DNA from: Gammaproteobacteria bacterium
GTDB lineage: Bacteria; Pseudomonadota; Gammaproteobacteria; HK1
NCBI GenBank assembly: GCA_021773635.1
Contig: JAJFJV010000019.1
Coordinates: 124,001-188,000 of the forward strand
Direction of reading: 5' to 3'
DNA: 64,000 nt
The first letter of the stretch is position 1, and the number at the start of each line of letters is the position of its first letter. Shown here in pieces: positions 45,990-57,530 of the stretch. A program made the position numbers and the translations under genes. The notes beneath the pieces are model-generated. The model ran no database searches. It saw nothing but the letters and a program-made list of their open reading frames with translations, and was not told the origin of the DNA.

Positions 45990-47179
45990 GGATTTTTACC
46001 CGCTGCCGCAACGCTGTTGGGGCGCACTTTGACTCCCTCCATACCACCGCCAAGTGCCGTCAGCACCAGGCGTTCGCCCGCAGCCAGGCCATCAATCACC
46101 ACGACGTTTTCTGCATCCTGCCAAAGGACCTTCACCGTCCGGCTCTGAATACGATCATCCATATCCACCAGTAACAGCCGGCCACCGGCACGTAGCGCCG
46201 CCCGCGGGATGACAAATACCTGCCTGAATTTACGTCCCTCGATGGCCGCTTCCACAAACTGTCCCAACTTGAGCGGTGGTCGCCCCACGGGTCCCTTGCC
46301 ATAGGGATCATCCACCTGCGCCACCACGAATAGCTGGCGGCTCTGGGTATCGATAGCCCCCTCGGTGCGCACCACCCGACCGGCCCAGACATGGGTTTTG
46401 CTGCCGATGCGCGCACTCAGCCACACCCTGGGTTGCGGCACGGCCTCCGCGCCCGATCCATTGCCGCGATAGCGTTCCGGCAGATCGACAAACTCAAGCT
46501 GGCGGTTACTCAGCGGCAATCGAATCTCGGCATAATCCACCGCATATATCCGCGCCAACACCGTGCCCGGGGCCACATACTGGGCAACATCGATACCCTG
46601 CTCCAACACCCGACCGGCATAGGGCGCGCGGATGACGGTGCGTTCAAGGTTCAGCCGCGCCCGCAACAGCCGTGCCTCAGCGGATTTAATCAATGCCCGG
46701 GCGCTGGCAAGTTGCGGCTTGCGCAACACCAGCGGGTCTGGCTCGGCGGACTCACCGAGACGCCGCCATTCGTCCGCGGCCTGAGCTGCCCGCGCCTGCT
46801 CCTCCACCCCCGTGGCACGCGCCTGTTCCAGATTGGCCTCGGCCACCATCACCTCGGCGCGATAGTCCCGCGGATCGATTTCCAGCAGCACATCCCCGGC
46901 CTCAAAAAACTCGCCCGCACGCAGCTGCGGCGAGATTCGCACCACGGTGCCGGATATCTCGGGAATCAGAGTGCTTTCGGTACGCGCACGTACCGTGCCC
47001 CGGGTTTGTAGCCGTAGCGGGTAATCACTGCGTACCAGCAACAGGACATCCACTGCCGTGAGCACCGGACGCACCACTTGCCGTGTGGGCTTTTCCTTTG
47101 TCGATACGTTATAGGCGGCAATCACTCCGGCCGTCACCAGCACCAGCACGGGCAGCAGGAATTTGAATAGCTTTTTCAT
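45986..47179 (-). CDS. RND periplasmic adaptor (membrane fusion protein)
   Basis: A 397-residue adaptor with an N-terminal membrane anchor (LFKFLLPVLVLVTAGVIAAY). A lipoyl half-motif (TESTLIPEISGTVVRIS) is followed by an alpha-hairpin of ~90 residues rich in Ala, Glu and Arg (AEVMVAEANLEQARATG). The second lipoyl half is TVIRAPYAGRVLEQGIDVAQYVAPG, then beta-barrel and membrane-proximal domains. It bridges the RND pump and the outer-membrane factor. It overlaps both neighbours by four bases. Confidence 0.93.
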   Translation of the reverse strand: MKKLFKFLLPVLVLVTAGVIAAYNVSTKEKPTRQVVRPVLTAVDVLLLVRSDYPLRLQTRGTVRARTESTLIPEISGTVVRISPQLRAGEFFEAGDVLLEIDPRDYRAEVMVAEANLEQARATGVEEQARAAQAADEWRRLGESAEPDPLVLRKPQLASARALIKSAEARLLRARLNLERTVIRAPYAGRVLEQGIDVAQYVAPGTVLARIYAVDYAEIRLPLSNRQLEFVDLPERYRGNGSGAEAVPQPRVWLSARIGSKTHVWAGRVVRTEGAIDTQSRQLFVVAQVDDPYGKGPVGRPPLKLGQFVEAAIEGRKFRQVFVIPRAALRAGGRLLLVDMDDRIQSRTVKVLWQDAENVVVIDGLAAGERLVLTALGGGMEGVKVRPNSVAAAGKNP

Positions 47180-48609
47180 GGGTGTTTACCGGGATGAAGC
47201 GATGGTTTAGTGGTCTTCATGTAGGTGGCAACATCACTGGCCGGGGCAAATTCACCACCGAGCGCCAGATAGAGCGAAACACGATTCTGTAATCTCCGAT
47301 TCTGGATCGCCAGCAAGGCACTGTGGGCCTGAAAGGCGCGTCGACGCGCCTCCAGCCAGGTGATCAGATCGATGAGGCCACTGCGATAACGCTTGAGGGC
47401 CAGCTCCACCGCCGCGTCCAGCTCCTTGGCCTCATTGCGCAATGCCTGCTCCTGGCCGCCCAGCAGATCCTCGGCAGCCAATGCCGTCTCAACTTCACGG
47501 AAAGCCACCAACACCACCTGTGCATAATCGCTAAGCGCCACCGCGCTTTCCGAACGGGCTAACTCCCGGGCAGCGCTCAACCGTCCTCCCTGAAATATCG
47601 GTGCAGTGAGATTGGCGGCGATATTCCATAACAAAGCATTGAAATCCAGCAGGCGACGCAGCTCATTGCTGCTAAGGCCACCCGCTCCACTGAGGGAGAT
47701 ATTGGGCAGACGGTTCTTGCGCGCTGCATTGAAACGCTCGTCGCTGGCGGCGAGCCGAAGCGCCGCGGCCCGTACGTCCGGGCGGCGTCCAAGGATTTCC
47801 GCAGGCAGGCCCGCCGGCACCTGGCGCTTGAGTACCGGCAATTGCACGGCCAGTTCCAGTTCTGCCCGCGGGTAGCGACCCAGCAAGACCTCAAGAATCC
47901 TCAGGGTCGCGTCGTCGGTCACCCGGCGTGCGGCCAACTGTGCCTCGGCACCGGCCACATTGGCGCGTTCCAGGCGTACGTCGAGGGCGCTGCCGAGACC
48001 CCGTCGATAGGCCTGCTCCACAATTTGCAGATTTTCACTGAAATTCTGTGCCGTGTGACGCGCCAGTTCCACCTGTTGCCGGCTCTCCACCGCATCAAAC
48101 CACGCGGTGGCCACATTGGCGGCCAGGGAAAGCCGCGCCGCCGCCAAATCCTTCTCGCTGGCCCTGGCATCCAGCACCGCGGCCCGGGTGCGATGAGCCA
48201 GGGTTCCCCAGATATCGGCCTCCCAGGCCGCGCTAAGCGAGCCATCGAAACTATTTTCAGTCAGCCGCCCCCTGGCCACTGGCGCACCACGGCGGCTGGC
48301 AGATCCCGTGGCACCCAGTTGCACCCCCTGATCCGCGGCCACCACATCGGCCTGTGCCCGTGCCATCCGCAAGCGTGCCGCCGCACTGCGAAGATCGAAG
48401 TTGGTATCCACCGCTTCCCGAATCAGGGCCTCAAGCAGCGGCGCCTCAAAATCAGCAAGCCAGGGCTGCGGTGCAGTGGAAAGCACCTGTTGCTGCGACC
48501 ACTGTGATGGAATTTTGAGCCCGCTTTGGCTGAGATCATTCTGTAACGGGAGCAAATTGCTGCAACCACTCATCGTCAGCAACGCCACAGCAACAATCCA
48601 GCCCTTCAT
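47176..48609 (-). CDS. Outer-membrane efflux lipoprotein (NodT/OprM family)
   Basis: A 477-residue TolC-like channel with lipobox LLTMSGC (signal MKGWIVAVALLTMSGC). Two homologous halves of long helices are present: IREAVDTNFDLRSAAARLRMARAQADVVAADQ, then LGRRPDVRAAALRLAASDERFNAARKNRLPNISLSG. The latter is characteristic of NodT-type outer-membrane factors. It completes the tripartite pump with the adaptor and RND permease encoded downstream. Confidence 0.93.
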   Translation of the reverse strand: MKGWIVAVALLTMSGCSNLLPLQNDLSQSGLKIPSQWSQQQVLSTAPQPWLADFEAPLLEALIREAVDTNFDLRSAAARLRMARAQADVVAADQGVQLGATGSASRRGAPVARGRLTENSFDGSLSAAWEADIWGTLAHRTRAAVLDARASEKDLAAARLSLAANVATAWFDAVESRQQVELARHTAQNFSENLQIVEQAYRRGLGSALDVRLERANVAGAEAQLAARRVTDDATLRILEVLLGRYPRAELELAVQLPVLKRQVPAGLPAEILGRRPDVRAAALRLAASDERFNAARKNRLPNISLSGAGGLSSNELRRLLDFNALLWNIAANLTAPIFQGGRLSAARELARSESAVALSDYAQVVLVAFREVETALAAEDLLGGQEQALRNEAKELDAAVELALKRYRSGLIDLITWLEARRRAFQAHSALLAIQNRRLQNRVSLYLALGGEFAPASDVATYMKTTKPSLHPGKHP

Positions 48610-49265
48610 GACGGCCCACCGCCACTAGACGCACGTATCCCGGCCGCGGTGAAACGCGTGATGTGAGCCAGCGTATCTTCCAGCCCTTCAGTTGGCCCGG
48701 CCCGCTCACCCAGACGTTGCATATGCAATACGTGGACAAGTTGGGAAACCAGGGAATGGCAACACAATTCCAGGGATTCGGCCCGGAGCCCCGGGCAGCT
48801 GATTTTCAGAGCATCCATCAGCGCGCCCAGCGTCGGTCCGAACAAACGCTCACGAATCAGGGGTACCGGCAGCTGGCCATCAACCATCTCACGCATCAGC
48901 AGCAACATGCTTTCGCGGCCGTGGGCACCGCCCCGCAGGGGTTCAAGAAAAGCCTCGGAAAAGGTCGCTATGATCCGCTCCAGCTCCACATCTCCCTCTT
49001 TCATCAGTGCTCTGAGAGCGCCGACCCGGCGTTCAGTCAACTCCGTAAAGCGTTGTTCAAAAACCGCCTCATACAACTTTTGCTTGCCACCAAAGTGGTA
49101 GGTAACGGCGGACACATTGCATCCTACCCGCGCGGTAATGTCACGTACCGAGGTACCTCGATAACCACGCTCGGAAAAACAACCCGCAGCCACCGCCAGC
49201 AGGCGGGCGCGGGTAGATTCACTGTCTCTTGTTTTGGCTACGGAGGTTTCGGCCACCAGCCTCAC
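48606..49265 (-). CDS. TetR-family repressor (CecR-like) of the efflux operon
   Basis: A 219-residue regulator. The N-terminal helix-turn-helix (residues ~15-60) contains TRARLLAVAAGCFSERGYRGTSVRDITARVGCNVSAVTYHFGGKQKLYEAVF. The C-terminal domain resembles that of CecR/YbiH (DUF1956). The gene overlaps the outer-membrane factor gene by four bases, so it is the first gene of an autoregulated operon. A perfect palindrome lies 30 bases upstream. The start could be the GTG at 49265 or the GTG four codons later. Confidence 0.92.
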   Translation of the reverse strand: MRLVAETSVAKTRDSESTRARLLAVAAGCFSERGYRGTSVRDITARVGCNVSAVTYHFGGKQKLYEAVFEQRFTELTERRVGALRALMKEGDVELERIIATFSEAFLEPLRGGAHGRESMLLLMREMVDGQLPVPLIRERLFGPTLGALMDALKISCPGLRAESLELCCHSLVSQLVHVLHMQRLGERAGPTEGLEDTLAHITRFTAAGIRASSGGGPS

Positions 49266-49295
49266 CCTGAGGTTATGTCACCAACCGTCAGTTTC

Positions 49296-49318
49296 AAACA
49301 AACGTTTGTTTATTTCAA
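49296..49318 (-). promoter_or_regulatory. Candidate promoter and TetR operator of the efflux operon
   Basis: A perfect 16-bp palindrome AAACAAACGTTTGTTT (49296-49311) lies 30 bases upstream of the tetR start. On the minus strand TTGAAA (49318-49313) could be the -35 box, 17 bases before a weak -10 (GAAACT, 49295-49290). The palindrome would then fill the spacer exactly. Binding by the adjacent TetR is inferred. Confidence 0.7.
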
Positions 49319-49441
49319 GGTTGGCATGGCATCGCGGTCAAGAGCCGAAGCCGTTATCCTATCGTCGCTTGTTGGCTCTATTGCCGTTTAGATAGTACGG
49401 CTATCCACAACTACTCCGGATTTGGACTATAAATCGTGATC

Positions 49442-50479
49442 ATGGCCCTTAGCCCCATCAACCGGCGCCGCTTGTATCTGTTCCGTAGCAACCGGCGGGG
49501 CTATTACTCGCTGTGGATCTTCTGCGCACTATTTTTTATCAGCCTGTTTGCTGAACTGGTCGCGAATGACCGGCCGCTGCTGCTGGGTTACGAAGGCGAG
49601 CTCTATGTGCCGGCATTAACGAGTTATCCGGAGACCGTTTTCGGTGGTGAATTCGAGACCGAGGCCGACTACCGTGACCCCTATGTACACGAACTCATCA
49701 CCGCCAAGGGCTGGATCCTCTGGCCTCTCATCCGCTATCGCCACGACACCATTAACCTCGACTTGCCGGTTCCTGCTCCCGCCCCGCCATCCACGGAGAA
49801 CTGGCTCGGCACCGATGATCAGGGACGGGATATCCTTGCCCGAGTGCTCTATGGCTTCCGTATCTCGGTACTCTTCGGTCTCGCCCTGACCATCCTGAGT
49901 TCCATCATCGGCATCATCGCCGGGGCCGTGCAGGGCTATTTTGGCGGCTGGACCGATCTGCTGTTCCAGCGTTTCATCGAAATCTGGTCCGGGCTACCGG
50001 TACTCTATTTGCTGATCATCCTGGCGAGCATCGTGGAACCCAATTTCTGGTGGCTACTCGGCCTGCTACTGGTATTTAGCTGGACCGCACTGGTAGGCGT
50101 GGTACGTGCCGAGTTCCTGCGTGCACGAAATTTCGAGTATGTCCGCGCCGCCCGGGCGCTGGGGGTCAACCAATGGACCACCATGTTCCGCCATCTGCTA
50201 CCCAACGCCATGGTGGCAACCCTGACCTTTATGCCCTTCATCCTCAACGGCTCCATCACCACCCTCACCTCGCTGGATTTTCTCGGCTTTGGCTTGCCCC
50301 CGGGCTCGGCGTCACTGGGCGAGGTGCTGGCCCAGGGCAAGGCCAATTTGCATGCACCGTGGATTGGGGTCACTGCCTTCTGCGTGCTCGCCTTCACCCT
50401 GAGCCTGCTGATCTTTATCGGCGAGGCGGCACGCGATGCCTTTGACCCACGTAAAAGCGGGGAGTCCCAAAATGCCTGA
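49442..50479 (+). CDS. yejE: Peptide ABC permease YejE
   Basis: A 345-residue permease with six hydrophobic helices. MALSPINRRRLYLFRSNRRGYYSLWIF opens the protein as in YejE. The long periplasmic loop has LVANDRPLLLGYEGELYVP, and GTDDQGRDILARVLYGFRISVLFG starts the conserved membrane domain. The EAA loop is FEYVRAARALGVNQWTTMFRHLLPNAM. The ATG at 49442 gives the normal N-terminus (a GTG at 49436 is in frame). It is separated from yejB by the efflux operon and orphan gene, so it needs its own promoter or long read-through. Confidence 0.94.
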   Translation: MALSPINRRRLYLFRSNRRGYYSLWIFCALFFISLFAELVANDRPLLLGYEGELYVPALTSYPETVFGGEFETEADYRDPYVHELITAKGWILWPLIRYRHDTINLDLPVPAPAPPSTENWLGTDDQGRDILARVLYGFRISVLFGLALTILSSIIGIIAGAVQGYFGGWTDLLFQRFIEIWSGLPVLYLLIILASIVEPNFWWLLGLLLVFSWTALVGVVRAEFLRARNFEYVRAARALGVNQWTTMFRHLLPNAMVATLTFMPFILNGSITTLTSLDFLGFGLPPGSASLGEVLAQGKANLHAPWIGVTAFCVLAFTLSLLIFIGEAARDAFDPRKSGESQNA

Positions 50480-52082
50480 ACAAAGCTTGCTTGAGATCGA
50501 AAATCTCTCGGTGTCCTTTGGCTCCGGGACACAGGAGGTCAAAGCGGTGCGCGGTGCCTCCCTGCGCGTGGAACGCGGCGAGATCGTCGCCCTGGTGGGC
50601 GAGAGTGGCTCCGGCAAAACCGTTACCGCCCTGTCCGTGACCCAGCTACTGCCCTATCCCCCGGCCCATCATCCATCGGGCAGTATTCGTTATGCCGATG
50701 AAGAGATTATTGGTGCTCCACAGCAACAGCTGCGCCAGTTGCGCGGCGGCAAGATCAGCATGATTTTCCAGGAGCCCATGAGCTCCCTCAATCCTCTACA
50801 CACCATCGCGCGACAAATCGGCGAATCTCTCGCCCTGCACCGTGGTATGAAGGGCAAAGCCGCTCGCGAGCGCATCGTGGAACTGCTGGAACTGGTGGGC
50901 CTGGCGGAGGCGGAAACACGTTTGGGTGCCTTTCCCCATCAATTGTCCGGTGGCCAGCGTCAGCGTGTAATGATCGCCATGGCACTCGCCAACGAGCCCG
51001 ACTTGCTGATCGCCGATGAACCCACCACGGCGCTGGACGTCACTATCCAGGCACAGATTCTCGCGCTCCTGAAAGAATTAAATCAGCGTCTCGATATGGC
51101 CATCCTGTTGATTACCCATGATCTGGCCATCGTGCGCAAACTGGCCCAGCGAGTCTACGTTATGCGCGAGGGCGAAGTGGTGGAGGATGCCGAGGTGGAG
51201 ACCCTGTTTACCCAACCCTCACATCCCTATACCCGTGCCCTGCTCACCGCTGAACCCAAGGGTGCGCCGGTACCGGCGGCGGGGGATGCCCCCACCCTCC
51301 TCTCCGCCGATGATCTGCGCGTGTGGTTCCCCCTCAAAACGGGATTGCTGCGCCGGGTCACGGGACACGTGAAGGCGGTGGATGGCATCAGCCTGCGTAT
51401 CCGCGAAGGTCATACGGTGGGCGTGGTTGGTGAGAGCGGCTCGGGCAAGACGACTCTGGGGCTTGCGCTGCTCAGGCTGGAACAAAGTCGCGGCAACATC
51501 GAATTTCAGGGGCAGGAAATCCAGGATCTCCGTGCCCACGCCCTGCGCCCGCTACGCCGCGAAATGCAGATAGTCTTTCAGGACCCTTACGGCAGCCTCA
51601 ATCCACGCATGTCCATCGGCCAGATCATCGAGGAGGGCCTGCTCGTTCATCGCATCGGCGACACCGCCCGCGAACGCGATGCACTGGTGATACAGGCACT
51701 GGAGGAAGTAGGCCTGGATCCGGCCAGCCGTGAACGCTATCCACACGAATTTTCCGGCGGCCAACGCCAGCGCGTTGCCATAGCCCGCGCCATGATCCTC
51801 AAGCCCCGTCTGGTGATCCTTGATGAACCCACCTCGGCCCTCGATGTCTCGGTACAGGCCCAAATCGTCGATCTGTTGCGTGAACTACAGGCCCGCCATG
51901 GCCTCGCCTACCTGTTCATCAGCCACGACCTCAAGGTGGTGCGGGCGCTGAGTGATGAACTGATCGTCATGCATGAGGGCAAGGTAGTGGAACAGGGGTC
52001 AGCTGAGCAGATATTCAACGATCCCGACAATGCCTATACTCGCCGCCTGCTGGCTGCCGCCTTCGATCTGGATGCGGCATAA
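50472..52082 (+). CDS. yejF: Peptide ABC ATPase YejF (two ATP-binding domains)
   Basis: A 536-residue fused ATPase. Domain 1 (~1-260): Walker [13 protein letters not shown], signature [15 protein letters not shown], Walker [13 protein letters not shown]. Domain 2 (~275-536): [39 protein letters not shown]. Both sites look intact. The ATG at 50472 overlaps the yejE stop by eight bases, so YejE and YejF remain coupled even though the operon is split upstream. Confidence 0.95.
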   Translation: MPEQSLLEIENLSVSFGSGTQEVKAVRGASLRVERGEIVALVGESGSGKTVTALSVTQLLPYPPAHHPSGSIRYADEEIIGAPQQQLRQLRGGKISMIFQEPMSSLNPLHTIARQIGESLALHRGMKGKAARERIVELLELVGLAEAETRLGAFPHQLSGGQRQRVMIAMALANEPDLLIADEPTTALDVTIQAQILALLKELNQRLDMAILLITHDLAIVRKLAQRVYVMREGEVVEDAEVETLFTQPSHPYTRALLTAEPKGAPVPAAGDAPTLLSADDLRVWFPLKTGLLRRVTGHVKAVDGISLRIREGHTVGVVGESGSGKTTLGLALLRLEQSRGNIEFQGQEIQDLRAHALRPLRREMQIVFQDPYGSLNPRMSIGQIIEEGLLVHRIGDTARERDALVIQALEEVGLDPASRERYPHEFSGGQRQRVAIARAMILKPRLVILDEPTSALDVSVQAQIVDLLRELQARHGLAYLFISHDLKVVRALSDELIVMHEGKVVEQGSAEQIFNDPDNAYTRRLLAAAFDLDAA

Positions 52083-52118
52083 TAGCCGGCTTTTCCGGAC
52101 CCCAACCTTAACTCGATA

Positions 52119-52151
52119 ATTCTTGACCATTTTACTCGGGTACTTTAGCAT
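52119..52151 (+). promoter_or_regulatory. suf promoter with IscR type-1-like box
   Basis: TTGACC (52123-52128) and TAGCAT (52146-52151) with a 17-base spacer form a good sigma-70 promoter 45 bases upstream of sufB. Bases 52119-52143 match the published IscR type-1 consensus (ATASYYGACTRWWWYAGTCRRSTAT) at about 21 of 25 positions by my alignment, overlapping the -35 box and the spacer. Repression by [2Fe-2S]-IscR is inferred. Confidence 0.68.
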
Positions 52152-52196
52152 TCAGCTATTCATCACTGCCCCTTAAAGGGCGAGACAGCCATTCCC

Positions 52197-53645
<1,449 letters not shown>

Positions 53646-53692
53646 TCAGGCCTGTCACACGGCAAAATCCTAATAACGATGAGTCATACAAC

Positions 53693-54441
<749 letters not shown>

Positions 54442-54445
<4 letters not shown>

Positions 54446-55782
54446 ACACTGCCGCTGATATGGTGGCGCGCTATTGCGCGGAACTGGCAAGCATTGCCCC
54501 CACCCTGCCTGCCGCAGAAGTACCGTGGATCCAGCAAACACGAAACAAAGCTCGGGATGATTTTGCCCGCCTTGGGTTCCCTACCCGCCTCCAGGAGGCG
54601 TGGCACTACACCAACGTCGGAGCGCTGCAGCGGCGATTTTTTGCACTGGAAAGCACTGATTTTTCGGTGGGGCAAAGCACAATCGAGCCGCTACTCTACC
54701 CCGGGCTCGATTGCCATCGGTTGGTATTTGTAAACGGCGTCCATGCCCCCGAGCTCTCTGCAATCGGGGCGCTACCCAAGGGAGTAGAACTGGAAAATCT
54801 CGCCACCGCGCTGACCCGGACTCCCGAGCAACTGGAGCCCTTTCTCGGTGCCCGCGGACAGCAGACCGAGCATGCTTTCAATGCCCTCAATACGGCCTTG
54901 CTGCGAGATGGTGTCTGTCTCCGCCTGGCACCGAACACCCGGCTGGACAAACCCCTGCACCTGCTTTTTCTGTCCACCGGCGAGGCCAGGGAGAACTGTG
55001 CCCAACCACGGAATCTCATCCTGGCCGCGGCGGGCAGCCAGGCAGTGGTGCTGGAGAGTTATCACTCCCTTGATGAAGCGGCCTGCCTCACCAATAGCTG
55101 CAGCGAAGTCATACTGGAGGCCGACGCCAAACTGCAACACTACAAACTGCAGGAAGAAAACCACCAGAGCTACCATATCTCCAGCCTGCAAGTGCAACAG
55201 GCCCGCGACAGCCACTTTGAGTCGCATCTGCTATCCCTCGGAGCCACCCTGGCGCGCCATGAACTGAATGTGGATCTCAATGGCGAAGGCGCCCGCTGCG
55301 ATCTCAACGGACTATATCTGGGAAACGACCGCCAACATGTGGATTGCCATACCGAGATCCGCCATATGCAGGCGGGTGCCGATAGTCGGCAGAACTACAA
55401 GGGAATACTCGACGGTCGTGCGCGCGGGGTTTTCAATGGTCGGGTCTATGTTCATCCCCAGGCCCAGCAGAGTAACGCCGAGCAGTCGAACCACAACCTG
55501 CTGCTATCCGCCAATGCCGAGGCGGACACCAAACCAGAGTTGGAGATCTACGCCGATGACGTGCGTTGCAGTCACGGCGCCACGGTCGGGCAACTGGACG
55601 ATGACATGCTATTCTACCTGCGCAGCCGGGGCCTCCCGGAAGATACGGCGCGCGGCTTGCTCATCCTTGGCTTTGCCCGCAACCTGCTGGAACAGATGCC
55701 GCTAAAAACAATATCCGCGCGACTGGAACAAAAACTCATCGATATCCTGTCCCAATCTCATGGGCTGAAAAGCCTGATATGA
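54442..55782 (+). CDS. sufD: Fe-S assembly subunit SufD
   Basis: A 446-residue protein paralogous to SufB. An N-terminal helical part (~1-110, with RLQEAWHYTNVGALQRR) precedes a beta-helix core with VFVNGVHAPELSAIGALP, DSRQNYKGILDGRARGVFNGRVYVHPQAQQ and KPELEIYADDVRCSHGATVGQLDDDMLFYLRSRGLPE. The late His in CSHGATVGQ is conserved in SufD. It forms a heteromer with SufB and SufC and overlaps sufS by four bases. Confidence 0.96.
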
Positions 55783-57053
55783 ACAGTAACCCGCACATGC
55801 TGGAACAAAACTTCCGCCCCGATACGGAGCAGGCACTGGACCTGCAGGCCTTGCGTGCCGATTTTCCGGCGCTGCATCAGGAGGTGCGGGGGCATCCCCT
55901 GGTCTATCTGGATAATGGCGCCACCAGCCAAAAACCACGCTCGGTCATTGATGCCATCCGCCATTACTACGAGCGCGATAACTCCAATGTCCATCGTGGC
56001 GTGCACACCCTGAGTGAACGCGCAACGCTGGCCTACGAGGGGGTCAGAAAGAAGGTCCGTAACTTCTTCAACGCCGCCAGCATCCGCGAGATCGTTTTCG
56101 TACGCGGCACCACCGAGGCCATCAATCTGGTAGCCCAGAGCTATGGCCGACCGCGTTTTTCCACCGGTGACGAAATCCTCATCACCGAGATGGAGCACCA
56201 TTCCAATATCGTGCCCTGGCAGCTCCTCTGCCAGCAGACCGGTGCCACCCTCAAGGTCGTGCCCTTTAACGAAGCCGGGGAACTGGACCTCGATGCCTAT
56301 CACGAATTACTGGGACCGCGGACCCGGCTGGTGGCCGTAGTGCATGTTTCCAACTCACTCGGGACGGTTAATCCGGTAGCTGAATTGATTGCGGCCGCAC
56401 ATCAGCTGGACGTACCCGTATTGGTCGATGGTGCCCAGGCCGTGGCCCACCGAAAAGTGGACGTACAGGCGCTGGACTGCGATTTTTATACCTGCTCCGG
56501 GCACAAACTGTTCGCGCCCACAGGTATCGGCGTGCTGTATGCAAAAGAGGCCCTGCTAGCCGATATGGAGCCCTACCAAGGGGGTGGCGACATGATCTCC
56601 CGGGTTAGCTTCGAGGAAACCCGGTATAACGATTTACCCTACAAGTTCGAGGCAGGAACTCCCAATATCGCGGGAGTTATCGGCCTGGGGGCAGCGCTGG
56701 ATTATCTTGAACCGCTCGATATGACGGCCATTGGTGCCCACGAGGACGAGCTTCTCCACTACGCCACGACGCAGCTTCAGGCCCTCCCCGGGATTCGTCT
56801 CATAGGGACTGCGGCGGCAAAGGCGAGCATCCTCTCCTTTTGCATTGAGGGGGTACATCCCCACGACATCAGCACCATTCTTGATGGTGAGGGCATCGCC
56901 ATTCGTGCCGGCCATCACTGCACCATGCCGGTGATGACCCACTATGGACTATCCGCCACTGCCCGCGCCTCCTTTGCGCTGTACAATAACCGTGACGATG
57001 TAGACGCCCTGGTGGCAGGCATCGACAAGGTTAAAGAGATTTTTCAGTCATGA
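55779..57053 (+). CDS. sufS: Cysteine desulfurase SufS
   Basis: A 424-residue PLP enzyme of the group II desulfurases. YLDNGATSQKP is near the N-terminus, the PLP lysine is in TCSGHKLFAPTGIG (~residue 245), and the catalytic cysteine is in IRAGHHCTMPVM (~380). It provides persulfide sulfur. No sufE is present in this operon, so the SufU-type protein encoded next is the likely sulfur acceptor. The ATG overlaps the sufD stop; a later ATG seven codons in is possible. Confidence 0.96.
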   Translation: MNSNPHMLEQNFRPDTEQALDLQALRADFPALHQEVRGHPLVYLDNGATSQKPRSVIDAIRHYYERDNSNVHRGVHTLSERATLAYEGVRKKVRNFFNAASIREIVFVRGTTEAINLVAQSYGRPRFSTGDEILITEMEHHSNIVPWQLLCQQTGATLKVVPFNEAGELDLDAYHELLGPRTRLVAVVHVSNSLGTVNPVAELIAAAHQLDVPVLVDGAQAVAHRKVDVQALDCDFYTCSGHKLFAPTGIGVLYAKEALLADMEPYQGGGDMISRVSFEETRYNDLPYKFEAGTPNIAGVIGLGAALDYLEPLDMTAIGAHEDELLHYATTQLQALPGIRLIGTAAAKASILSFCIEGVHPHDISTILDGEGIAIRAGHHCTMPVMTHYGLSATARASFALYNNRDDVDALVAGIDKVKEIFQS

Positions 57054-57514
57054 ATGATATGCGCGACCTCTACGAGGAATTGATCCTCGATCACAACCGT
57101 AATCCGCGGAACTATCCCAAAAAGCCCACGGACTGCAACTGTACCGCCCACGGCCACAACCCGCTGTGCGGCGATGAGTTCATTGTCAACCTCACGGTAG
57201 AAGACGGGGTCATCAAGGATATCGGCTTTGAAGGAGCCGGTTGCGCCATCTCCACCGCCTCAGCCTCGCTGATGACCGAGGCAATCATCGGCATGCGGGT
57301 GGAGGAGGCGGAGAAACTTTTTGGTGAGGTCCGCCATCTGCTCACCGATGATGATGAAAATGAGCAGCAAGAGCACGGTGACGAGGAGGTGCTTGGCAAG
57401 CTCAGCGTGCTTAAAGGGGTTAAGGAATATCCCATGCGGGTGAAATGCGCGACCCTCGCCTGGCATACCATGCATGCCGCCCTGCTCGGCGACAAGGACA
57501 CAACCACCGAATAG
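57050..57514 (+). CDS. sufU: SufU-type sulfur-transfer/scaffold protein
   Basis: A 154-residue IscU/SufU-family protein. The three ligand cysteines are in NPLCGDEF, GAGCAISTASASLM and VKCATLAWHTMHAAL. An insertion before the third cysteine, containing VLGKLSVLKGVKEYPMRVKC, identifies the SufU branch, which binds zinc and accepts sulfur from SufS in characterised cases. The insert begins with an acidic stretch (TDDDENEQQEHGDEE) that looks unusual. It overlaps sufS by four bases. Confidence 0.93.
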   Translation: MNDMRDLYEELILDHNRNPRNYPKKPTDCNCTAHGHNPLCGDEFIVNLTVEDGVIKDIGFEGAGCAISTASASLMTEAIIGMRVEEAEKLFGEVRHLLTDDDENEQQEHGDEEVLGKLSVLKGVKEYPMRVKCATLAWHTMHAALLGDKDTTTE

Positions 57515-57530
57515 GGTGGCACTTTTTTCC

